NCBI RefSeq assembly: GCF_902806685.2 | Contig: NC_048541.1 | Location: 2,849,465-2,913,464, forward strand | DNA: 64,000 bases | Direction: 5' to 3' | From: Maniola hyperantus | Lineage: Eukaryota > Arthropoda > Insecta > Lepidoptera > Nymphalidae | Part shown: positions 56,304 through 64,000 of the stretch, in pieces | Position numbering within the stretch: the stretch's first letter is position 1 | How the letters are laid out: the number at the start of each line of letters is the position of its first letter | The notes under the pieces: model-generated | Told to the model about the DNA's origin: nothing | The model's database searches: none | What the model saw: the letters and a program-made list of their open reading frames with translations, nothing else | Made by a program: the position numbers and the translations under genes

Positions 56304-57117
56304 CTACAATAATCCCATAGTCCGTAGTGTACGGTGTACCGTACACCTGCGATTCAAAATGGCAGTCACGATTTGCAAATCTTGCCCCAATAACCGCCTT
56401 CGACTTAACTTCTAACTTACATCGAGAATCAAATGACTTGTTATACATACAGAAGCCATTATTACCATTCCGTACCGATGTTTTATCTCCCATTGTTTCA
56501 CCTTTACTTTGCACTAACTAGTTACGTGTTATGTGAAGATTATCCAATGTAATTTCAACTCTAGTTACTATATTTATGGTATAGTTTAGGTTGTGCGTGT
56601 CTCAAAAATTAACTTATTGAATACTATTGTATCAGTTTCCATTGTAATAGCATGGCGTATCAATCTAGCGTGGATAATTCGTAATAAATACTCTGACCCT
56701 GAAAGTAACTGAAACTAATTGGCTATTCATACGAATTCTCGTATTCACGTATTGTACTTTTCTTTATCAATTAATTAATTAAAATTTTGAATATTTATTT
56801 AATAGTCAAGCCATGACATAATCATGTTTTTGTACCTACTAAATTATTAAATACCTAGAATCTAGATAGTTACAGAAGGGTGACATAATATGTAATTTAA
56901 ATGAATTTTAGGTCGACATCTTAGGGCCGATGCCTACCTTTACACGAAGTGAAGTGGAGCCGAGTTGTTTTGATAGCAACTGAAACTCGGCTTTATTCAC
57001 TTTGTCCTAGGTTGAAATTGGAATAATGAAAACAAATTCTAGAGAATAAAGGGCATACCTACGTCGCTGCTAGACCAAAGTAAATTAAGATGTTCAGAAG
57101 TTTGAGTAATATTATGA

Positions 57118-57240
57118 TCTCAAGGTGTGTGAAGTCTGCTAATCCGCAAGGTCATTATGGTGGATTATGGCTTAAACCCTTTTCATTCTGAGAGGAGATC
57201 CGTGCTCACTAGTGAGCCGGAATGGGTTGATGATGATGAA
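57118..57240 (+). mobile_element. SINE fragment in Shank intron b-c (plus strand)
   Basis: GTGTGTGAAGTCTGC, then CTGAGAGGAGATCCGTGCTC, GAGCCGGAATGGGTTGATGA and a (GAT)n tail; the 3' half of the family. Confidence 0.55.
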
Positions 57241-58053
57241 TCAAATAAGGCGTAATACATGCTCCACGGCTCCACTCTACTCTGTCGATGTGTGTTGTGC
57301 TTTAGATTTTATATTTCCTATTCGTATCCTATTTCATTACGAACAAAATTATATTAGCGTACCACGTCAGTTTTATGAAATATAGTGTGGTCATTAAATT
57401 TTCTAATTTGCTACCCTAATTAATAGTTACCTTGACACCATTTTTGCAGGACATTGTGCGATACAATAATTTGAATTGGAAATGAAAATAATATGAAATG
57501 TTTATTTTAGTCATTGCTAATTCGTTTTATGACATAAAACAATCAAGTTGAAAATAAAGAATATGCTTAGTGCTTATAACTTATTTGGAACAAAAAAAAA
57601 ACATGATTTAAGTACCTATAAACCTGGAGAATTAGTTATAGTTATATTTATTCAGTGCAGAGTCTTCGTTGGAAGTAAGCACTAATCAGTAAGATAACGA
57701 AAAATGAATAGGTACCTACAATAATCATAAATTATGATTATTTTAGGTACCTAATCATATATTTTTTAATTAAAATTAAGGAATATTTGGTTCATAAAGA
57801 AAAAACCAAAAACCTCTTTCGTATTTTCTCCAAGCTAAGAGTACCATATGTGTGGGCTACTATATTGGGCTGTGTAGCACAACAAAAAACCACAAATCAA
57901 ATAAAACAACAACATTCCTAGGGTAGGCAGTGCGTTTATGTATGCAGGTATGATGACGTGCACGCCAATGTGTAGGTCTATCTACTTACAACTCAAATAC
58001 AATAGCACTTTATACTCGTCAGATCATAAGATATCATTATTTTCGAATTGCAG

Positions 58054-58373
58054 AAACACCTCTAACAGTGGCAGCCGGCCTAAAGTCTCCCGCAAAAGTA
58101 TTAATAGGCCTTGTAAATGGTGGAGCCCTTCTAGACTATCGGACTAAAGACGGCAGCACGGCAATACACCGAGCAGTTGAAAAGAACTCCTTAGAAGCAG
58201 TCAAAACATTATTAGAACTGGGTGCATCACCCAACTACAAAGATGGCAAAGGATTAACGCCCTTATATTTATCAGTTACAAATAAAACAGACCCACTATT
58301 GTGTGAAACGTTACTTCATGATCATGCGACGATTGGGGCTACTGATCTGCAAGGGTGGCAGGAAGTGCATCAG
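58054..58373 (+). CDS. Shank: Shank exon c (ankyrin repeats 1-3 and start of 4)
   Basis: About 107 codons. Repeat 1 is ETPLTVAAGL...LVNGGALLDYRT, repeat 2 DGSTAIHRAVEKN...LLELGASPNYK, repeat 3 GKGLTPLYLSVTNK...LLHDHATIGAT, followed by DLQGWQEVHQ, the start of repeat 4. The LLHDHA and GWQEVHQ motifs are specific to Shank rather than ankyrin proteins in general. In the family these repeats bind partners such as alpha-fodrin and sharpin. Acceptor is TTGCAG (58048-58053); the donor follows CATCAG at 58374 and reads GTAGTT, weaker than consensus. The reading frame has no stop. Enters in phase 1, leaves in phase 0. Confidence 0.97.
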
Positions 58374-58708
58374 GTAGTTATATCTATTCTTTTTATCTAA
58401 TTTAGGAAATAATGAAATAATATCATCTTGTTCTTCGTCTTTACATGATACTGGCATTTGTCAGAGAGTTGCCATCCATTGCCATGGTTATCAAATCATC
58501 ATGGTAAGCAATGATTGCGTTTATATGCACCAAACATTTCCCCTTTCCACTAAAGTAAGCTTAGTATTGTAAATGAGTACGATACAGGTAATAAGATCAA
58601 GGAGTGAGCTACATAACCCATGCGCGTTAATTGTACAAACTTTTTGTTTTCTGTCCAACCTCATACTACGAGTTATTAAAACTAATTCGGCTATTATACA
58701 ACTTCCAG

Positions 58709-58903
58709 GCGTGTCGAAACGGCCTAGTCCAGCATCTCGACCACCTCCTGTTTTACGGGGCAGACATGAACGGAAGGAACGCTTCAGGCAACACCCCGCT
58801 ACATGTATGCGCTGTCAACGCGCAGGACTCTTGCGCGAGACAACTGCTCTTCAGGGGCTGCGATAAGGAGTCATTAAACTTCGCTAATCAGACGCCTTAC
58901 CAG
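58709..58903 (+). CDS. Shank: Shank exon d (rest of ankyrin repeat 4 and repeat 5)
   Basis: 65 codons, phase 0 at both ends: ACRNGLVQHLDHLLFYGADM, then ASGNTPLHVCAVN...CARQLLFRGCDKESLN, then NQTPYQ. HLLFYGA and the RQLLFRG block are Shank signatures. Acceptor is TTCCAG (58703-58708). The donor reads CAG|GTTTGT at 58904. The intron immediately after is made of imperfect repeats of the exon-end/donor sequence, and the frame stays open through the first units; see the repeat at 58897-59023. Confidence 0.96.
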
Positions 58904-59023
58904 GTTTGTAGACTTTTACCAAGTTTATCGACTCTTTACCAGGTCCTTAAGTCTCTTTACCAGTTTTATAGAGATTAGAGACCTCTTATCAGGTTTTTAG
59001 AGTTTCTTTACGAAGTTTCTTGC
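58897..59023 (+). repeat. Minisatellite seeded by the Shank exon d splice donor
   Basis: Six imperfect units of about 20-30 bp start at the last bases of exon d. Each begins TTACCAG or a variant (TTACCAAG, TTATCAG, TTACGAAG) followed by GTTTnTAGAnTCT-like sequence. The frame is open through the first four units and ends at TAG near 58976-58978. Unit 3 offers another CAG|GT in the same phase, 39 bp downstream of the expected donor. Confidence 0.75.
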
Positions 59024-59060
59024 TGAAGTTATAGCATCATATTGTGTTTATCTTTGCCTT

Positions 59061-59211
59061 AGGTTGAAATCTATAGAGCGCACTTTGACTTCGTTTGGAC
59101 TTAAGTTTCAGTTAAGATGAGACAGATTTATGCCAGCGGTATAATGCTGTCTCGTTTTAACAGTGTCTTAATTCTGAGCTAAGTCAAAGTGCGCTCTCTA
59201 GATCTCAGCCT
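59061..59211. mobile_element. TIR element related to M6, Shank intron d-e
   Basis: AGGTTGAAATCTATAGAGCG ... GCACTTTGACTT and AAGTCAAAGTGCGCTCTCTA...GATCTCAGCCT form the arms; AGACAG and CTGTCTCGTTTTAA in the centre recall M6. A half copy is at about 52555-52630. Confidence 0.75.
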
Positions 59212-59553
59212 TAGTGTCAAACTATTGTAGGAATTCAATTAGAAATGAGTAGTATGTATTTCATTCCAAATTGTTGTCTAATATTTGCGCTCGCAATATG
59301 TATAATAGCAGGACTAATTGGTAGACGTGGCAACTTCTACTCTGTTTCTTCTGCCGTTTCTATTTTTATCGTATTACGATGTGGCATCAGCTGAAGAACT
59401 TTTTGTGCTACAATTGATACAATAATTTTCACTGTGTATAATAACATTCACCTGAATACTTTAACGTTAAAGTTAAAAGGGACATTACATTATTTCTATT
59501 TGGCATGTTATTCAGTTACTATTAATATTAACTTTACTTTTTTTTACTTGCAG

Positions 59554-59620
59554 GTTGCAGTAATAGCCGGAAATTTAGAATTGGCGGAGGTGATAAAGAA
59601 TTACAAATCGGAGGAAGTTG
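59554..59620 (+). CDS. Shank: Shank exon e (ankyrin repeat 6)
   Basis: A small exon of 22 codons plus one base: VAVIAGNLELAEVIKNYKSEEV. It completes the last ankyrin unit begun by NQTPYQ in exon d; the VAIIAGNxELAEVI block is characteristic of the sixth Shank ankyrin repeat. Acceptor is a T-rich tract ending TTGCAG (59548-59553); donor is GTGAGT at 59621. The final G is the first base of a Val codon completed in exon f. Confidence 0.95.
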
Positions 59621-61272
59621 GTGAGTTCCACCTGTTTATATTTAGCATGCGGCTGCCGCTTAATATAATATTATTATATGCATAACTAATAGCCTATTTC
59701 TGTTTATGATCTGCGCCAAATGAAATTTTCTAAATTGTTTAATCCAACTGTATACATCATAAATAAACCATATTATGAAAAATGTCTATTAACCATGTCT
59801 TTAAAACCAACTAGTCACTTCATTATTTTATAGCTATAGGTACTCGCTTTATTGAATTGGTTATCCTAAAATACTTATTGCCGATAAAGGTCCACAATTT
59901 TCATAGGTAGGTACTCATTTGGCGCAGATGTTTATTTCAATCACCAGTTTAAAACTTTATAGCGTTTACGGAAATGCTTTTTATAACATAATATAGAGTT
60001 TAATTGATTTTTTACATTAATTTTATAGCATAGCATTATAATGTTTAACTATTGCATGCGACCATTCATATTAACTATATCGAACTCTTAAAGTTAAGAT
60101 TCTATTCCATTGCTTATTATCATAATGGTGATGGTTGTAAATTGAATAATATAACATATCTCAAGTAATATTAAGTAACACTATAAACATATAAGTATTA
60201 GGTAGGTATATAACTATTGGGTTTCGATAACATTATTTCATAACACACAATATGTTCCACAATTCAAAATAATATGTATACAGGTGTATTTAACTATTAT
60301 TAAATTTAAACTTATATTTAGTTATATTTTTAATAGTATTGAGTTATATGTATTTTAATATTTGTGTTTATGGCACGTTTATATTGTGTTCGGTTAATTT
60401 TATATAATTTTAAAGATTACGAAATAATAATATGTTAGGGTATATAAAGGTCTTGTTTTTTAGTGTCCAATATAATATAATTGTGTAGTGATATCTTTCG
60501 GGTGTTGGTGTCGATTTTCATGCACATCATAATATGCTGAACTTTACACCATCCTGTGTGGTGTTTCAAATATATAATAGACACAATTTTTCCATATAAA
60601 AATAATGCCGGCGACCGGAGATAGACTTGTCAAAAAACCGAACGCTTGAGTTGAAGCTAAAGCCGAAGTGTGAAATGAGAGGTGATAAAAACAAATCATT
60701 GTGAAACCACTTTGCTACTGGGCGTGCGACTCAATAGTGTACGTTCCTATATACATAATACAATTGTTTTTTGGCTACGTCACTTGTCGGCGTTGTCGCC
60801 ACGTATTGTCACTTATGACATCGTTCGGATTTTGGGAACCGCGACCCGCTGTTTGGTATGAAAAAGTCGCAGAGCTTGCGTTGCATAGCACTTCATATAA
60901 TTTCATAGTAAACATATAAAATATAAGGTCATGAGAATTGGTTGGCGCCTGGCGGACTTTGTCGTTAATTATTGCCAATGATGTCAAGCGATAAAACCGA
61001 AAAGTAAGCGATACAGGCAGAAAAATAGTTTTATAGAAACGTACACTGTCTCAAATCCCGCGCACGGTGATTGAAAATGATTCTATATTATATTGTTTTG
61101 TTTTTGTTGCTTATCACTAAACACTGAACCATCGGTTAAAGCTGTGCCCTTGAACCAAGAATTTTGTTTGTTCACCACAAAAATAATTGAATTATCATTC
61201 TTTTATTTCTTTCTTTTCCCGCACGGTTTGTTTCACTATTAGTTTGTTCGGTTGGTAACGAAACGATTGCAG
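59621..61272. other. Shank intron e-f
   Basis: 1.65 kb, very AT-rich, apparently free of the repeat families that fill the rest of the window. Confidence 0.6.
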
Positions 61273-61524
61273 TGCCGTTCCGCGGGCCGCCGCGATACAA
61301 CCCGAAGAGACGATCCGCCGCGTGGGGAGGCTGGTGGAACGCTGGAGATCGATCTTCCTTGGCCTCCTCTACGAGAATCCCAGCGGAACTGGACGCCATA
61401 TTGCGAAGGCCGCAAGGGTCAACCAACTCCCCCTGCAGCTTGGAAAGACCATTTTCCTCCGCCTCTTCAAGTATCAGCGATGCGTCCCATCCGAGCCATG
61501 AAGACGACGCGAGCATACTAACAG
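61273..61524 (+). CDS. Shank: Shank exon f (linker after ankyrin repeats)
   Basis: About 84 codons beginning VPFRGPPRYNPKRRS, matching the conserved basic PFR...Y..KRR segment that follows the ankyrin repeats in all Shanks. The rest is low-complexity, Ser/Pro/Arg-rich linker (ERPFSSASSSISDASHPSHE and ending DDASILT), expected to be disordered. Acceptor TTGCAG (61267-61272), donor GTAAAA at 61525. Enters in phase 1 and leaves in phase 1 with a single G. Base composition is clearly more GC-rich than the surrounding intron, as in the other Shank exons. The linker is not conserved enough to infer a binding partner. Confidence 0.92.
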
Positions 61525-62582
61525 GTAAAACTGTCGAGGTAACCAGACTTTGCCCACTGAGTCTCAGAACAATGAATATAGAAGCCTATTATATTTTGTG
61601 TGATAGAAGTCATAAAACGTAAGTTTGGTTTTATTCTTAATGCTGTATTACGCATCAGATCAACCAATGAATACAAAAACGTAATTCTTGCTAGCCGTAT
61701 TGTAATTAAATCAATCCATCTGTAATCTGTTGATAAATTACTTAGCAACGTTGCTTAGCAACTTATCGACATATTACATATAGATTGATTAATTATTAAT
61801 TTGAAACGTTGTATGTACCATCGAAGGGAAAGAAACGGTGGATATCAAAGTTTAAGGGATTTAAGGTTTGACATTCACCGTCATGGCGGTGAGTACGCTG
61901 GGTATGAACATTAACTGACAATTAGTTAAGACTCCGTCTGCTATATTCATAGTTCTGAGCACTGAGCACAATACACGTGTCCGTGTGACCAACAACCATC
62001 ACCATGCACCGACATCACAAGTCACACCATCGTTGCATGTTCTGTGTAAATGTAATTAATTCTAGATGTTTCCACGGTCCGCTTGTTCGCTTCATACCTT
62101 TGCGGAACATTTTTTCTATATCCCACTTCTGATTTTGTCAATAGGGATATTTTGTACTCCTTGTGTGACCCATCTATTAATATGACCCTTTATCGATAAC
62201 AATTATGTTTGAAATGTATGCTTTTGATTTTTTTAAGATTAAATAAATTTTATATTTTTCTAGGAGTTTTTAATAATATTCTTTGCTATTCTACAATATA
62301 ACTAGAGTGTGATGGATATGTTATCGGCTAAATAATTGATCCTATGATGCAAATATTTTGGTTTGAAAGTGCTAAATTATGCAAAGAACTATCATTATTT
62401 CGGCACGACTCGTTAGGAACGACTTTGTAATAAATTAAAATAAAATAAATAGGCCGAATGAATTCTGACACAATTGTTCCAACGATTTTTAGGTTCTATA
62501 ATCTCTAATATTTGATTCACATTGAACTGTGGCAATTGATGCAACGGCCATACTGACGCGTGCGGGCTGGCGATGTGCACAG

Positions 62583-62768
62583 ATAAGAGCGCGGGCGACA
62601 CCAGCGACATCATCTCGGACTCGTCGGGCGTGGGCACCAGCAACTCCGACACCACCACGTGCTCGTTGCAGGCCGCTGCGACCGTGGTGTGCCTTACGCC
62701 CTACGAACCGCCCGCCGCCGCGCAGGCGCACGGACACCTGCGGCTCAACCAAGGGGATATCATCGAAG
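62583..62768 (+). CDS. Shank: Shank exon g (Ser/Thr-rich linker and first half of SH3)
   Basis: About 62 codons. DKSAGDTSDIISDSSGVGTS... is an acidic Ser/Thr-rich linker; it is followed by TVVCLTPYEPP and HLRLNQGDIIE, the first strands and RT loop of the Shank SH3 domain (compare the ALYDY position, here CLTPY). Acceptor is GTGCACAG at 62575-62582, donor GTATAT at 62769. The split codon with exon f makes Asp and that with exon h makes Val. An ATG at 62573 lies upstream of the acceptor and is intronic in this model. GC content is very high for the window. Confidence 0.93.
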
Positions 62769-63736
62769 GTATATAGGCCTACGTCTGAGTTCTGAGACGC
62801 CTCCTGAGCTTTGGCAAGGGTGACGCTGCACATAAAGGTGTATAATTACACTTTTCCAAAAGCGGGCGCGACGAATAGCGAGCTACCCAGTCTACACAGT
62901 CTCAATTCGCGGCCGTGCAGTGGCAAATTTTTGCGCGAGATGTCGATGACATGAACGGCAGGTAGCACGACGCGTTGCGAATCGCGATGGTAAGTGCAGT
63001 GTTAAAGGTAAGTCGCCGTCATTCCTCCCGCTATACGCAGCAGCCTCAAAAACCATTTAATTAAACGGTAAGTTACGGCAATATAATATGACAACTGATT
63101 TTAAATCGTAAATGGAATGGATAGAGAATTATACTAATGGATTTTCAACACAACATAAATGACTGCATAAAACCATGATTTATCCTAAAGGAGAGATAAT
63201 AAATAAATAAGTAGAAATATAAAGATAACAATATTTTTAAATTGAAAAAGGAAATTAACATTTTGTTATCATTTAATTTAATGACTAACATTATGGAGTA
63301 TGGACGAACATGTAATATCATTAAAAATCATAGTTAGGTCATTTAACTTTGAGACTAATACTTATAATAATAAATCAATTAACTTACCTTGTGGCGTTCA
63401 ATGCACATAGTATATTTTAAAAATATTTTGTACTCTTTTCTTTCTAAATTGGCAAAACACAATCAGAATTTGGACTACAAGCCGGTTGCAAAATTGCAGT
63501 TTAGCATCGCAACTGCCAATTGACTTCACAGCTGTTGCAATAAGAGTGCACAGTTCTCATTTTATGCCCGTATTAGAACTAAGAGCAGCTATGACAACTG
63601 CATCCCAAATGCAATTTTGCCATCCAAATGCGTCTTTCTAGACCCTCAAACCACGCATTAACTGTTTCGTTTTTACACTTTTTTAATGCGTACTGTACCT
63701 ACGCTAAACAATAACGTTGTGTTAACACTTGCGCAG
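62769..63736. other. Shank intron g-h
   Basis: 968 bp, no recognisable repeat or ORF. A GC-rich patch at 62855-63010 (GCGGGCGCGACGAATAGCGA) is unexplained. Confidence 0.55.
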
Positions 63737-63855
63737 TGACTGGCGCAACAGACGACGGGTACCTGGAGGGCTCGGTGCGAGGTGGTGCCAGCGGCCTGTT
63801 TCCCTCGCATTGCGTGCAAGAAGTGCGGCTGCGACAAAACGCACATTTGCACCAG
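63737..63855 (+). CDS. Shank: Shank exon h (second half of SH3)
   Basis: About 40 codons: VTGATDDGYLEGSVRGGASG, then LFPSHCVQEVRLRQ and NAHLHQ. This is the n-Src/distal part of the SH3 fold; GLFPSHCVQEV corresponds to the GWFPADCVEEV block in vertebrate Shanks. The canonical SH3 tryptophan pair is absent: the first position reads GYLEG, and the Trp of GWFP is Leu. This fits the view that Shank SH3 is atypical for proline-peptide binding (inference). Acceptor GCGCAG (63731-63736), donor GTGTGT at 63856. Confidence 0.94.
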
Positions 63856-63973
63856 GTGTGTATCCACCCTTATGTTGCAATTTTTGCTTACCGAATTTGT
63901 TCTCTGTACATTCCTCCCGTTTATCTCAATTCGTGTTTTGAATAATCTTAATATTTATTTACAAATCTTCTAG

Positions 63974-64000
63974 GTGCTATCATCAGGACCAATCCACCAC
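63974..64000 (+). CDS. Shank: Shank exon i, 5' part (lead-in to PDZ), cut by window end
   Basis: After a short 118-bp intron with acceptor TTCTAG (63968-63973), nine codons VLSSGPIHH continue in the phase left by exon h. In Shank proteins the PDZ domain follows the SH3 after a short basic linker, so this exon probably leads into PDZ, but none of the PDZ is in the window. Called from splice site, phase and position only. Confidence 0.7.

Noticed and set aside
62573..62582. ATG at 62573 as an alternative start for the SH3-containing part of Shank
   Set aside because: It lies directly before a valid acceptor (CACAG) and the phase of exon f matches splicing at 62583; no promoter evidence.

Overview
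The window reads as an AT-rich insect nuclear genome, most likely a butterfly or moth. Two lines of evidence support this. The only host gene I recognise has a Shank/ProSAP-type protein sequence with small exons and GT-AG introns. The rest is packed with repeats typical of Lepidoptera: Helitron-like elements ending in CTAG with (GTCY)n microsatellites, tRNA-headed SINEs, many short terminal-inverted-repeat (TIR) elements, and non-LTR retrotransposon 3' ends. I see no bacterial genes, CRISPR array or viral genome.

Layout. 1-51.2 kb: no host exon recognised. This stretch is a mosaic of repeats. Its two largest items are (i) two inverted, about 5 kb copies of a degenerate DIRS-like tyrosine-recombinase retrotransposon, copy A at 19985-25272 (+) and copy B at 38228-43268 (-), and (ii) a 5'-truncated but fully open reverse transcriptase 3' half at 32389-33924 (-), with a YLDD box, a CCHC-type zinc motif, a PD-(D/E)XK-like segment and a poly-A tail. 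Copy B sits inside another repeat whose two halves flank it, so A and B are independent insertions even though they share lesions.

51.2-64 kb: nine consecutive coding exons of a Shank gene on the + strand, the last cut by the window edge. In order they encode the end of the N-terminal SPN domain, six ankyrin-type repeats, a linker, an SH3 domain and the lead-in to the PDZ region. Upstream SPN exon(s) and the start codon were not found. The next exon must join in phase 0, so part of the repeat-rich 0-51 kb may be a large 5' intron of Shank. A decayed tandem copy of the first visible exon lies 47 bp downstream of it. The intron after the fifth ankyrin unit begins with a minisatellite made of copies of that exon's splice donor.

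How it works together: Shank is a postsynaptic/junctional scaffold, and its domain order here is normal. The remaining sequence is transposable-element biology: autonomous-type remnants (DIRS, several LINE clades), non-autonomous passengers (Helitrons, SINEs, MITEs) and foldback structures, with clear nesting that gives relative ages. All calls come from reading the sequence alone. Family names rest on motifs and are weaker than a database match.
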